Numbered from the stretch's first letter, positions 44,275-52,590 are shown. The stretch: 64,000 bases of DNA from Succinivibrio sp. (GCA_017469335.1 JAFUGP010000112.1:17295-81294), one strand, 5' to 3'. The notes: generated from the sequence alone by a model not told the origin. Made by a program: numbers and translations.

Positions 44275-46086
44275 TTACTTCTGCTCCTCTTTCTTCTTCT
44301 TGGCAGCCTCGGCTGCTTCGGCCTCGGCGCCGTAGACGCGCTTGGCCGGGGCGAAGGTGGTGATCTTCACGTCGCTCAGACTGATATCCGGCAACCCGGT
44401 CTCCTTGTTCAGGATGGCCAGAGAGTGCTTGAGGAAATTCTTGTCATCGCGCTCCTTGTAGGCACCGTTCGGACCGTCCAGACGCTGATGCGAGCCGCGT
44501 GACTCCTTGCGGTTGATGGCCGAGGCCACCATGCACTGCGCCACATCCAGGGTGTAGCCCAGTTCGATGAGGTTCATCCACTCGGTGTTGAAGATCCTGC
44601 CTCGGTCGGTCAAGGCGATCTTCTTGTAGCGCTCCTTGAGAACCTTCAGAGTGTCAATGGTCTTCTGCATGGACTCTTCCTCGCGGTAGATGCCCACGCC
44701 GGCTTCCATGGTCTCGCCCATTTCGTTGCGCACCTTGCCCAACGACTCGCCGCCCTGCACGTCGAACAGCGACAGAGCGCGTTTTTCGGCCTCATCGGCC
44801 TGACGGGCCAGCTCGGGGCTGTCGAAGTCCTTGACCTGATGTGCACGCTCGGCCATGGCGTCACCGCCGGCCTTGCCGAACACCACGGTTTCCACCAGGG
44901 AGTTGGAACCCAAACGGTTGGCGCCGTGAATACCCACGGACGCGCACTCACCGCCGGCATAGAGGCCTTCCATGCGGGTCGCGGTACGGCCGTCGGTCTC
45001 GATGCCGCCCATGGTGTAGTGCACCACCGGACGCACCGGCACCGGCTCCTTGACCGGATCGACACCCGAGTAGGTCTGCGCCAGCTCGCAGATGAGCGGC
45101 AGACGCTCATGCAGGTATTTCTCGCCTAAGTGGGTCAGATCCAGATGCACGGCCTCGCCTAACGGGTACTTGATGGTGCGGCCTTTCTTGGACTCGTTCC
45201 AGAAAGCCTGCGAGAGGCGGTCGCGCGGCCCCAGTTCCATGTACTTGTTCTTGGGCTGTCCTACCGGGGTCTCCGGGCCTAAGCCGTAGTCCTGCAGGTA
45301 GCGGTAGTGATCCTTGTTGTAGAGCACGCCGCCTTCACCGCGGCAGCCCTCGGTCATCAGCAGGCCGCAGCCCAACAGACCGGTGGGGTGGTACTGCACG
45401 AACTCCATGTCGCGCAGCGGTACGCCGTGGCGGTAGGCAATGGCCAGACCGTCACCGGTCACGATGCCGCCGTCGGTGTTGAAGATGTAGGCACGGCCGG
45501 CGCCGCCGGTGGCCATAAACACGCATTTGGCATTGATCTGCACGAAGTTGCCGTTCTGCAGATCGTAGGTCACCACACCGCGGCAGACCCCATCCTCGAC
45601 GAGCATGTCTAGCACGAAGTGCTCGTCAAAACGCTTGATGGACGGGAACTGAATGGAGGTCTGGAAGAGGGTGTGCAGCATGTGGAAACCGGATTTGTCA
45701 GCGGCAAACCAGGTACGCGGCACCTTCATGCCGCCAAAACGGCGCACGTTGACGTTGCCGTCGGGCTTACGGCTCCACGGGCAACCCCAGTGCTCCAACT
45801 GATAGAGCTCCTCGGTGGTGTGGTGCACGAAATAATCCACCACATCCTGCTCGCACAGCCAGTCACCGCCGGCCACGGTATCCTCAAAATGCTTCTGGTA
45901 AGAGTCGTCATCCCTCACCACGCCCGCGGCACCGCCTTCGGCGGCTACCGTATGCGAGCGCATGGGGTAGACTTTCGAGATGAGCGCGACCCGGAGTTTC
46001 GGATCGGCCTGAGCCACAGCGATGGCAGCTCTCAGGCCGGTTCCGCCGGCTCCTACAATTGCTACATCGGCTTGATATTTTTCCAC
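44275..46086 (-). CDS. frdA: Fumarate reductase flavoprotein subunit A
   Basis: 603 residues from a GTG with AGGAG 6 bases upstream. It reduces fumarate to succinate. FAD-binding IVGAGGTGLRAAI is at residues 10-22 and the covalent flavin histidine is in RSHTVAAEGGAAGV. The active site has HPTGL, TEGCRGEGG and the later HGANRLGSNSL. The C-terminal tail is rich in Ala, Glu and Lys. It is the first gene of frdABCD, under a FNR-type site, consistent with anaerobic fumarate respiration or succinate production. Confidence 0.97.
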   Translation of the reverse strand: MEKYQADVAIVGAGGTGLRAAIAVAQADPKLRVALISKVYPMRSHTVAAEGGAAGVVRDDDSYQKHFEDTVAGGDWLCEQDVVDYFVHHTTEELYQLEHWGCPWSRKPDGNVNVRRFGGMKVPRTWFAADKSGFHMLHTLFQTSIQFPSIKRFDEHFVLDMLVEDGVCRGVVTYDLQNGNFVQINAKCVFMATGGAGRAYIFNTDGGIVTGDGLAIAYRHGVPLRDMEFVQYHPTGLLGCGLLMTEGCRGEGGVLYNKDHYRYLQDYGLGPETPVGQPKNKYMELGPRDRLSQAFWNESKKGRTIKYPLGEAVHLDLTHLGEKYLHERLPLICELAQTYSGVDPVKEPVPVRPVVHYTMGGIETDGRTATRMEGLYAGGECASVGIHGANRLGSNSLVETVVFGKAGGDAMAERAHQVKDFDSPELARQADEAEKRALSLFDVQGGESLGKVRNEMGETMEAGVGIYREEESMQKTIDTLKVLKERYKKIALTDRGRIFNTEWMNLIELGYTLDVAQCMVASAINRKESRGSHQRLDGPNGAYKERDDKNFLKHSLAILNKETGLPDISLSDVKITTFAPAKRVYGAEAEAAEAAKKKKEEQK

Positions 46087-46161
46087 GTGAGTCTCCTAAA
46101 GTCCGAAGCTTGAAACCGCACAGTGCAGGGCGCTCCGAACAGCAAGCAAAAAATCATCAAG

Positions 46162-46203
46162 ATTATAACGAAAGACGCTGATTATTTTTTTGATTTGAAT
46201 CGC
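46162..46203 (-). promoter_or_regulatory. frd promoter with FNR-type box at -41.5
   Basis: On the minus strand a -10 TATAAT (46167-46162) predicts a start at about 46155. An FNR-like palindrome TTGAT-ttga-ATCGC (46190-46203, 8 of 10 positions) is centred at 46196.5, exactly 41.5 bp upstream, the class II activator position. No -35 hexamer is present, as expected for an activator-dependent promoter. Confidence 0.65.
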
Positions 46204-46326
46204 CCTTTGAAGAGCGCGGCTCAGGCTTTTTGGGTGAAGTGGAGAGTTGAGGGGGCGCGGGCATGGCGATCCGGGATGACACCCGCGCCGGGAGTGCAGG
46301 GAAGATACGGTAGATAGGGGGCGGGC

Positions 46327-47169
46327 TCAGACCACCAGTGCCTGCCCCATCTGCACTGTGGTGCCGGGAGTAAGTTCGGCTCTGCAGCGGCCTAAGGAAG
46401 ATGGCCACAGCACGATGACGGTACTGCCGTATTTGAAATGTCCCATTTCCGCGCCGCGCTCCAAGGTGAGCCGGCGCTCCCTAAGATCCTGCCTTGCGAC
46501 CTGCTCGGTGCGGATCACGGTGCCGTCCCAGACCGTTCCGATGCTGCCTACCAGAGCAGCTCCCACCAAAATCAGGGCCAGTGTGGCACCCTCACAGTCA
46601 AAAAAGCACACCAGCCGCTCGTTTTTGGTGTAGAGGCCGGGCATGCCCGTTATGTTGCGCTGCCCCACCGGGTAGAGTTTGCCGGGGATGTGCACGGTGC
46701 GCAAAAGCGTGGCCTTAAGCGGCATGTGCACCCGGTGGTAGTTGCTGGGGGAGAGGTAGACAGTGGCGTAACCGCCCTCTTCAAAAAGCGCAGCGTCCTG
46801 CCTGTCTCCGCCTACGAGGTCAATGAGCGCGTAATCGATGCCTTTGGCCTGGATGAGAGTGCCCTCCTTCACCATGCCGCTCGCGCCCATGGTACCGTCG
46901 GCCGGGCAGACTGCCTTACAGTCTTGAGCAACCGGACGAACCCCTTCTTTTAATTTGCGGATGAAAAAATCGTTGAAGGTGGCATAGGCGGCGGGATCGG
47001 GATTGGCGCATTCCTCCAGATTGATGTTGAAGGTCTGGATGAAATTTTTGATCAATAAGGTGGTGAATGCTCCCATTTTTGCCTGCGCCAGCCTGCCGGA
47101 CAATTGTGTCAGTGTCTTAAAAGGCAGACATCCCTCGCAGCTTTGCAGCATAAGTGAACTCAAAGACAT
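46327..47169 (-). CDS. psd: Phosphatidylserine decarboxylase proenzyme
   Basis: 280 residues from the ATG at 47169 with CGGGAG upstream; the frame opens 27 codons earlier without family sequence. It makes phosphatidylethanolamine. The self-cleavage site is GST in HFKYGSTVIVLWP near the C-terminus, giving the pyruvoyl serine; the usual preceding Leu is Tyr here. FNDFFIRKLKEGVRP, CPADGT and PSNYHRVHMP are conserved. It lies 240 bp upstream of frdA on the same strand; the gap holds the frd promoter. Confidence 0.93.
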   Translation of the reverse strand: MSLSSLMLQSCEGCLPFKTLTQLSGRLAQAKMGAFTTLLIKNFIQTFNINLEECANPDPAAYATFNDFFIRKLKEGVRPVAQDCKAVCPADGTMGASGMVKEGTLIQAKGIDYALIDLVGGDRQDAALFEEGGYATVYLSPSNYHRVHMPLKATLLRTVHIPGKLYPVGQRNITGMPGLYTKNERLVCFFDCEGATLALILVGAALVGSIGTVWDGTVIRTEQVARQDLRERRLTLERGAEMGHFKYGSTVIVLWPSSLGRCRAELTPGTTVQMGQALVV

Positions 47170-47326
47170 AATAAACTCCCGCCGGTGGGGCTCAAAAAAG
47201 CCTGTATTGGTGGTGGCAGTATAGCAAATGCGCCGCAAAAGAGCTGGCAAGAAGTCAAATGAAGTAAAAATTTACATTATAAATCAATGTGTTTTCGCTT
47301 TTATAGAAAAAATCTTGCCTGCGGCC

Positions 47327-47354
47327 TTGCAACAGAAAATTTCTGGGCTATAAT
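47327..47354 (+). promoter_or_regulatory. Promoter of tRNA-Gly
   Basis: -35 TTGCAA (47327-47332) and perfect -10 TATAAT (47349-47354) with a 16-bp spacer, ending 14 bp before the tRNA. Confidence 0.75.
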
Positions 47355-47368
47355 TAACGCCACTGCAA

Positions 47369-47444
47369 GCGGGAATAGCTCAGTTGGTAGAGCGCAACCT
47401 TGCCATGGTTGATGTCGCGGATTCGAATTCCGTTTCCCGCTCCA
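47369..47444 (+). tRNA. tRNA-Gly (anticodon GCC)
   Basis: 76-nt class I tRNA with encoded CCA. Acceptor GCGGGAA pairs with TTCCCGC, the D arm is GCTC...GAGC, the anticodon arm CAACC-TTGCCAT-GGTTG gives GCC, and the T arm GCGGA-TTCGAAT-TCCGT has a normal loop. It has its own promoter and terminator. Confidence 0.97.
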
Positions 47445-47460
47445 GTGATTCGCAGAAAAG

Positions 47461-47487
47461 AAGTAGGCCCCTGTGCCTGCTTTTTTT
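47461..47487 (+). terminator. Terminator of tRNA-Gly
   Basis: AAGTAGGC-ccctgt-GCCTGCTT (47461-47482, one G-U pair) runs directly into seven T. Confidence 0.85.
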
Positions 47488-47724
47488 GTTTTTGCCCATA
47501 GCTGTTTTAAGCCCCTTTCCTCTTTGAGGGAAAACGTAGGGGGTGCGGCAACCCCTGCAAACATACGGGCAGCAGCTCGTTTCTCCGCCTTAACCCACAT
47601 CGCAGATAATTGTCGAGGAGATGATGCAGTGGCCACACCTTCATGCGAGCCCTGGCAACGCAGGAGAGGCTGCTGTCTGACTCATGCCCTGAGGCTGCTC
47701 TCTCCGGCAGTCAGGACAGTGGTC

Positions 47725-48762
47725 ATGGCAGCACTGCTGTGGAGTTTAGCCGGGATGAGTGCCCGGTGCGCTGCACTGGCGGTGGGGCGTGAAGAGAGTG
47801 CCTCTGCCGGTGCACAAACGCAGGGTGAAAGGGAGGTGCAGATGGAAGCGCAAAAGAGCGTTACTCACGGTTTTACCCCGGACACCGCACTGGCCGAGGT
47901 AATAGAAGATCCGGCTTTCGCCTCATACGGGCGGCTGCTGCTGCCGTTGCACAGTGCCATCAGTCCCGATTTGACCGTGCGCGGCGCCGACGCGCTGTTG
48001 CCCTGGTACAGCCATTTCAACCCCCGCAAAGCGGCGGAAGTACTTAACTACTTAAAAGATCAGGCACTCTCAGGCAGGCAGATCTTCTACAGCATCTACA
48101 CACAGGAGGAGCAGGCGGCCGATCCCCGCAAACGTGAGACCGGTCTTTTCTATTTTCGCGGCAGACCGGGTGCGAAAACCGCCTTGTTGTGTGCCGGCGG
48201 CGGTTTTGTTTATGTGGGGGCACTGCACGACAGTTTTCCGCAGGCTCTGGAGTTGTCCAAGTCAGGTTACAACGCGCTCGCGCTCATCTACCGTCCCGAC
48301 GCCCGGCAAGGCTGCGAGGATCTCGCCCGGGCCATCGCCTTTGTGCATGAGCACTCAGCCGAGCTTGAGCTTGACCCTGAGGGGTATTCCCTGTGGGGCG
48401 GCTCGGCCGGTGCCAGGCTCGCAGCCTGGTTGGGCTCTTTGGGCACCGCGCGTTTTGGGGAACGCTCCTACCCTCAGCCTGCGGCTGTCATCATGCAGTA
48501 CACGGGCTTCTCTGAGGTGAACGGCACTGAGCCGCCTACCTATAACTGCGTGGGCAAGGCCGACCGCATCGCTCCCTTCGAGATAATGCAGCGGCGCATC
48601 GAACTGATCAAAGCTCAGGGTACCCCCGCGCAAATTGAGATCTTCCCCAAGTTGCCACACGGTTTCGGCTTAGGAGAGGGCACGGTGGCCGAGGGCTGGC
48701 TTGAGCGTGCCGCGGCCTTCTGGGAGCACAGTCTGGACACCAGACAGAATACCCTGCCCTGA
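47725..48762 (+). CDS. Exported alpha/beta hydrolase
   Basis: 345 residues from ATG 47725; a GTG at 47719 is an alternative, and the frame is open further up. The N-terminus MAALLWSLAGMSARCAALAV could be a signal peptide with A-x-A-type cleavage. The hydrolase core has an oxyanion region CAGGGFVYVG, nucleophile elbow LWGGSAGARLA (Ser near 226) and a C-terminal LPHGFGLGEG with the likely catalytic His. It resembles acetyl-esterase-like BD-FAE/dienelactone hydrolases, so deacylation of carbohydrates is plausible but unproven. Confidence 0.75.
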   Translation: MAALLWSLAGMSARCAALAVGREESASAGAQTQGEREVQMEAQKSVTHGFTPDTALAEVIEDPAFASYGRLLLPLHSAISPDLTVRGADALLPWYSHFNPRKAAEVLNYLKDQALSGRQIFYSIYTQEEQAADPRKRETGLFYFRGRPGAKTALLCAGGGFVYVGALHDSFPQALELSKSGYNALALIYRPDARQGCEDLARAIAFVHEHSAELELDPEGYSLWGGSAGARLAAWLGSLGTARFGERSYPQPAAVIMQYTGFSEVNGTEPPTYNCVGKADRIAPFEIMQRRIELIKAQGTPAQIEIFPKLPHGFGLGEGTVAEGWLERAAAFWEHSLDTRQNTLP

Positions 48763-48847
48763 GTTTTCGGCTCAAAGTCTATTCCACTCAAGGCGCTAGT
48801 TAGTGAGGCGCCCTGTGCCTGCCCTGGCGGCGCAGCGCGGCCGAACA

Positions 48848-48856
48848 TGCTAGAAT
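48848..48856 (+). promoter_or_regulatory. Extended -10 promoter for secA
   Basis: TGCTAGAAT, about 35 bp before the secA ATG; identical to the nonamer before the GspA-like gene at 4018. The secM gene that precedes secA in E. coli is absent. Confidence 0.5.
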
Positions 48857-48891
48857 AGCACCCAGTTTTTTGTCATTCAGCGGTAATTACC

Positions 48892-51603
48892 ATGTTTCTT
48901 GTCACCAGTTTAGTTACCAAGATCATCGGCACCAGCAATCAGCGCATCGTGCGCCGTTTGAGCAAGGTGGTGCGGCGTATCAATGCCCTTGAGCCCAAAT
49001 ACCAGGAACTCAAGGACGAAGAGTTCAGAACTCTTACCGACACCTTCCGTCAGCAGTTAAAAGACGGCAGCAAATTAGAGGACATCCTGCCTGAGGTGTT
49101 TGCCGCGGTGCGCGAGGCGGCCAAACGTACCTTGGGACTGCGGCCCTTTGACGTGCAGCTCATGGGCGGCATGGTGCTCAACGACAATCAGATAGCCGAA
49201 ATGAAAACCGGTGAAGGAAAAACCCTGACTGCCCTAATGCCCTGCTATTTAAACGCCTTAGGCGGTGAGGGCGTGCATGTGGTTACCGTGAACGATTACC
49301 TGGCACGCCGTGACAGTGACTGGTGCCGTCCCTTCTATGAGTTCATGGGCATGACCGTAGGCTGCAACATTCCCGGCATGAGCGCCGATGAGAAGCGCGC
49401 GGCCTACGCCTGTGACGTCACTTACGGCACCAACAACGAGTTCGGATTTGACTATCTGCGCGACAACATGGCCTACGCCGCCGAGCAGCGTGTGCAGCGT
49501 CCTCTGCATTACGCTCTGGTTGACGAGGTGGACTCGGTACTCATCGATGAGGCCCGTACGCCGCTTATTATCTCGGGTGCCGGGCAGGGTACCGGTGAGC
49601 TGTATCAGGCGGTCGACGCACTCATCCCCAATCTGGTGTATCAGGAGAAGGAAGACACCGAGGAGTACACCGGCGACGGCGACTATACGTTGGATCTTAA
49701 AATCAAGCAGGCCTACCTCACCGAGCGCGGGCAGATCAAGATTGAGGAACTGCTCACCCGCAAGGGACTGCTCAAGGAAGGTGACAAACTCTTCTCCTCG
49801 GCCAACATCGTGCTGCTGCACCATGTCATGGCCGCCTTAAGAGCCCATACGCTCTTCAAGCGCGATGTGGACTATGTGGTGGACAACGGCGAGGTCATCA
49901 TCATCGATGAGCATACCGGCCGCAAGATGATAGGGCGCCGTTGGTCCGACGGTCTGCACCAGGCCATTGAGGCCAAGGAGGGGGTGGACATCCACGCAGA
50001 GAATCAGACTTTGGCGTCCATTACCTTCCAGAATTACTTCCGCATGTACCGCAAGCTCGCCGGTATGACCGGTACGGCCGATACCGAGGCCTACGAGTTC
50101 CAGCAGATTTACGGGCTGCGCACGGTGGTGCTGCCTACCAACAAACCCATGATCAGAAAGGATCTGCCCGATCTCATCTATCTGACCGAGGAACACAAGT
50201 ATCAGGCCATCATCAAGGATATAGAGGAGACCATCAAAACCGGCCGCCCCGTTTTGGTGGGTACCATCTCCATCGAGAATTCCGAGAAACTCTCGGGCAT
50301 GCTAAGTGCACTGGGGATCAAACATCAGGTGCTCAATGCCAAGTTCCACGCCAAGGAAGCGCAGATCGTCGCGCAGGCCGGCAGTCCCGGCACGGTTACC
50401 ATCGCCACCAACATGGCCGGCCGCGGTACCGATATTATTTTAGGCGGCAATCTGCAGGCCGACATCAATGCCTTGGGGGATAATCCCGATCCGGCCTCGG
50501 TGCAGCGTCTTACCGAGGAGTGGCAGCAGCGTCACAACGCCGTGGTGGAGGCGGGCGGCCTGCACATCATAGGCTCCGAGCGCCACGAGTCGCGGCGCAT
50601 TGACAATCAGCTGCGCGGCCGTGCCGGTCGTCAGGGCGATCCGGGCTCCTCTCGCTTCTATCTCTCCATGGATGACAACCTCATGAAGCTCTTCGGCTCC
50701 GAGCGTCTTAAGGCTTTTATGAAGAAGATGGGCATGGACGACGGACAGCCTTTGGAGCACAAGTTCATCACCCGCGCCATCGAGTCCGCGCAGCGCAAGG
50801 TCGAGACGCGCAACTTCGATATCCGCAAGAACCTCTTGGAATTTGACGACGTGGCCAATCAGCAGCGTAAGGTCATCTACGAGGAGCGCAACGCCCTGCT
50901 GGACGGCGAGGACATCGGCGAGACCGTTCACACCATCTTCGGGGATGTGGTCAACGAGGTCATAGACGGCTGCATCGAACCCAATTCCCTGCCGGAGACC
51001 TGGAAGCTGGAGGAACTGGAGCAGCGCCTGATGGCCGCCTTCCTGCTGTCCTGTCCGGTGCGCGAGTGGGTCAAGGAAAATGACAAGCTGGTGGAGTCTG
51101 ATATCCGCGAGCGCATTACCCAGCAGGCCCTGGCTGCCTATAAAGAGAAGTGCGATCTGATCGGTGAGGACAATCGCAAGAGCCTGGAGAAAAGCGTGAT
51201 GCTGCAGTGCATCGACAGCCTGTGGAAAGAGCATCTGGCCGCCATGGACTACATGCGTCAGGGCATCGGCCTGCAGGGCTACGCGCAGAAAAACCCCAAA
51301 AGCGAGTACAAGATTGAGTCCTTCAAACTCTTTACCAAACTGCTGGACAATCTCAAGTTTCAGGTCGTATCCATGCTCTGCAGACTGCAGGTGCGTCTGA
51401 GATCGCCTGAGGATGAACAGCGTGAGCAGGAGAGCAGACAAGCCGAGCAGGAGCGGCGTGAGGAGCAGGAACGGCAGCAGGCCCTGGAGTCAAAACTCAA
51501 ACGTGAGGCCAAACAATATGCCGATCTGCACGTCGGGCGCAACGATCCCTGTCCCTGCGGCAGCGGTAAAAAGTTCAAGAACTGTCACGGGCGTTTCGTT
51601 TAG
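48892..51603 (+). CDS. secA: Preprotein translocase ATPase SecA
   Basis: 903 residues, the normal length. It drives export through SecYEG. Walker [13 protein letters not shown] near 103, [18 protein letters not shown], the preprotein cross-linking and scaffold regions, [14 protein letters not shown] in NBD2 and a C-terminal zinc/SecB-binding [13 protein letters not shown] are all present. A Gln/Glu/Arg-rich linker precedes the zinc tail. mutT, often downstream in other genera, is not here; a tRNA follows. Confidence 0.98.
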   Translation: MFLVTSLVTKIIGTSNQRIVRRLSKVVRRINALEPKYQELKDEEFRTLTDTFRQQLKDGSKLEDILPEVFAAVREAAKRTLGLRPFDVQLMGGMVLNDNQIAEMKTGEGKTLTALMPCYLNALGGEGVHVVTVNDYLARRDSDWCRPFYEFMGMTVGCNIPGMSADEKRAAYACDVTYGTNNEFGFDYLRDNMAYAAEQRVQRPLHYALVDEVDSVLIDEARTPLIISGAGQGTGELYQAVDALIPNLVYQEKEDTEEYTGDGDYTLDLKIKQAYLTERGQIKIEELLTRKGLLKEGDKLFSSANIVLLHHVMAALRAHTLFKRDVDYVVDNGEVIIIDEHTGRKMIGRRWSDGLHQAIEAKEGVDIHAENQTLASITFQNYFRMYRKLAGMTGTADTEAYEFQQIYGLRTVVLPTNKPMIRKDLPDLIYLTEEHKYQAIIKDIEETIKTGRPVLVGTISIENSEKLSGMLSALGIKHQVLNAKFHAKEAQIVAQAGSPGTVTIATNMAGRGTDIILGGNLQADINALGDNPDPASVQRLTEEWQQRHNAVVEAGGLHIIGSERHESRRIDNQLRGRAGRQGDPGSSRFYLSMDDNLMKLFGSERLKAFMKKMGMDDGQPLEHKFITRAIESAQRKVETRNFDIRKNLLEFDDVANQQRKVIYEERNALLDGEDIGETVHTIFGDVVNEVIDGCIEPNSLPETWKLEELEQRLMAAFLLSCPVREWVKENDKLVESDIRERITQQALAAYKEKCDLIGEDNRKSLEKSVMLQCIDSLWKEHLAAMDYMRQGIGLQGYAQKNPKSEYKIESFKLFTKLLDNLKFQVVSMLCRLQVRLRSPEDEQREQESRQAEQERREEQERQQALESKLKREAKQYADLHVGRNDPCPCGSGKKFKNCHGRFV

Positions 51604-51649
51604 ACAAGAGACGCCGTTTGGTGGTCCTGCGGCGGCGCTGTCAAAGATG

Positions 51650-51678
51650 TTGACATCGCCGCGCAGAAGTGATTAAAT
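51650..51678 (+). promoter_or_regulatory. Strong promoter of the UAA-anticodon tRNA
   Basis: A consensus -35 TTGACA (51650-51655), a 17-bp spacer and -10 TTAAAT (51673-51678), with predicted start about 4 bp before the mature tRNA 5' end. Confidence 0.7.
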
Positions 51679-51688
51679 ACGCAACGTT

Positions 51689-51764
51689 GTCCAGATAGCT
51701 CAGTTGGTAGAGCAGGGGACTTAAAATCCCCGTGTCGGCGGTTCAATCCCGTCTCTGGGCACCA
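51689..51764 (+). tRNA. Class I tRNA with leucine anticodon UAA on a tRNA-Phe-like body
   Basis: 76 nt with encoded CCA. Acceptor GTCCAGA pairs with TCTGGGC (one U-G), the D arm is GCTC...GAGC, the anticodon arm GGGGA-CTTAAAA-TCCCC, the variable loop only 5 nt (GTGTC), and the T arm GGCGG-TTCAATC-CCGTC. The anticodon reads UAA, which decodes UUA (Leu), yet bacterial tRNA-Leu has a long variable arm. The anticodon stem, variable loop and acceptor region resemble E. coli tRNA-Phe, with G34 replaced by U and U32 by C. Folding is intact and a strong promoter is present, so it is not obviously a pseudogene. Its charging identity is uncertain. Confidence 0.85.
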
Positions 51765-51917
51765 CTCTCAACTCTCAGTTCCGCCTTATCTTTGTTTATC
51801 GCCGATGTGGTTTGGTTTGTCCGGCGGTGTTTTCCTGTCTCTGATGAGTCCCAAACAGTCTGAGCTGTGGGGCATGACTTCCTTGTTGTCGCGGTCAGAC
51901 TGCAACCGGATTATTTT

Positions 51918-51929
51918 CGTGACTTTTGT
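51918..51929 (+). repeat. First copy of a 12-bp direct repeat
   Basis: CGTGACTTTTGT, repeated exactly at 52199-52210, 281 bp downstream, where it abuts the Hfq-like gene promoter. The first copy is followed by TCTCGTAGATG, a weaker promoter-like sequence. Confidence 0.6.
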
Positions 51930-51979
51930 CTCGTAGATGAAAAGAAAATTCAAAGATTAGTAAAAATATGAGATACTGG

Positions 51980-52022
51980 GGATAACCTAGCCATTTGCAG
52001 AAACAAATGGTGTCGGTTATCC
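51980..52022 (+). other. Nested hairpin
   Basis: Outer stem GGATAACC (51980-51987) and GGTTATCC (52015-52022), inner stem CCATTTG (51991-51997) and CAAATGG (52004-52010), separated by a small internal loop (TAG/TGTC), with a 6-nt apical loop CAGAAA. All 15 base pairs are Watson-Crick. The tail AACGATTTTC has only a short T-run. Confidence 0.75.
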
Positions 52023-52140
52023 AACGATTTTCAACTATAAACCAAATTAGAAGTACCCTCCGCCTGATTTTTACATACTGATAACAGTTTTGTAAAAACA
52101 GGCGATTGCGTTCTTGACAGAGATTAGGAGACGACTTTCG

Positions 52141-52154
52141 TGAAAACGATTACA
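52141..52154. promoter_or_regulatory. LacI/GalR-type operator upstream of the Hfq-like gene
   Basis: TGAAAACGATTACA is a near-palindrome around a central CG. It differs at one base from the site over the promoter of the gal-linked regulator (13728-13715). It lies about 60 bp upstream of the predicted -10. Confidence 0.5.
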
Positions 52155-52198
52155 GGTGCAATCTACATGTTCAGCTCATGAAACTAAGTTTAACGGGA

Positions 52199-52220
52199 CG
52201 TGACTTTTGTATGCTATGAT
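52199..52220 (+). promoter_or_regulatory. Promoter of the Hfq-like gene with second repeat copy
   Basis: The second CGTGACTTTTGT (52199-52210) runs into the extended -10 TGCTATGAT (52212-52220). The leader of about 80 nt contains TTGCAC-agctgg-GTGCAA (52237-52254). Confidence 0.5.
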
Positions 52221-52305
52221 CCACGCGTGGCATTTATTGCACAGCTGGGTGCAAGCCTAAAACAAAAAGTCCTCACAAAAGCCATAAGAACAAGGGACAA
52301 TCAAA

Positions 52306-52590
52306 GTGTTTAAAGATTTAAATAATAAAGAGGATAATTCTAATAACAAATCACGCAGCGGCTTGGCCGCCGCCTTTGTTGCCGGCGGTCAGGATGGCGC
52401 TCTTAAGTGGTTGGTTGAAAGCGGAGCTACGGTGTGCGTCTTCTTGATTTCAGGTGTTAAATTTGAATGCCGGCTCACCAACTATGACTCCTATACCATC
52501 GGTATCAGCGATATAAAGGGTAATCAACAGCTGATTTACAAAGACAAGATCTCGACTATTTCTTTGAAACAGCCTGTTGCGGAACACTAA
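52306..52590 (+). CDS. Divergent Hfq-like (bacterial Sm-fold) protein
   Basis: 94 residues from a GTG preceded by AAGGGA. From residue 29 it aligns along the full Hfq core: Q29 D30 match Q8 D9; FLISGVKF matches YLVNGIKL; YDSYTI matches FDQFVI; QLIYKDKISTIS matches QMVYKHAISTVV. Differences are informative: the rim arginine patch RRER is VESG (37-40), the YKH motif is YKD (78-80), F42 is Y63, and two residues are inserted in the variable loop. The 28-residue N-terminal extension is Asn/Lys/Ser-rich. The gene is not near miaA or hflX. It may be a second Hfq or a replacement; whether it binds RNA is unknown. Confidence 0.75.
   Translation: MFKDLNNKEDNSNNKSRSGLAAAFVAGGQDGALKWLVESGATVCVFLISGVKFECRLTNYDSYTIGISDIKGNQQLIYKDKISTISLKQPVAEH

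Larger units (their letters stand above)
51765..52305. other. Long structured intergenic region upstream of the Hfq-like gene
   Basis: 541 bp without a convincing ORF. It holds an 8-bp inverted repeat (CAGTCTGA 51856-51863, TCAGACTG 51895-51902); a 12-mer CGTGACTTTTGT present twice (51918 and 52199); an A-rich stretch at 51938-51970; a strong nested hairpin at 51980-52022; a LacI-type operator at 52141-52154; an extended -10 at 52212-52220; a CCACGCGTGG palindrome; and a leader hairpin at 52237-52254. A small RNA is possible but not shown. AT content is higher than in the flanking genes. Confidence 0.6.

Noticed and set aside
46250..46310. Terminator for psd
   Set aside because: An 8-bp GC inverted repeat exists on the minus strand (GGCGCGGG/CCCGCGCC), but no T-run follows and the loop is long.
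51689..51764. Ochre suppressor tRNA
   Set aside because: Anticodon 5'-UAA-3' pairs with UUA, not with the stop codon UAA, which would need anticodon UUA.
51980..52022. Integron attC site
   Set aside because: The nested inverted repeat ends in GTTATCCAAC, reminiscent of an attC core, but the matching GTTRRRY/RYYYAAC pair is not properly placed and no integrase or cassette is seen.
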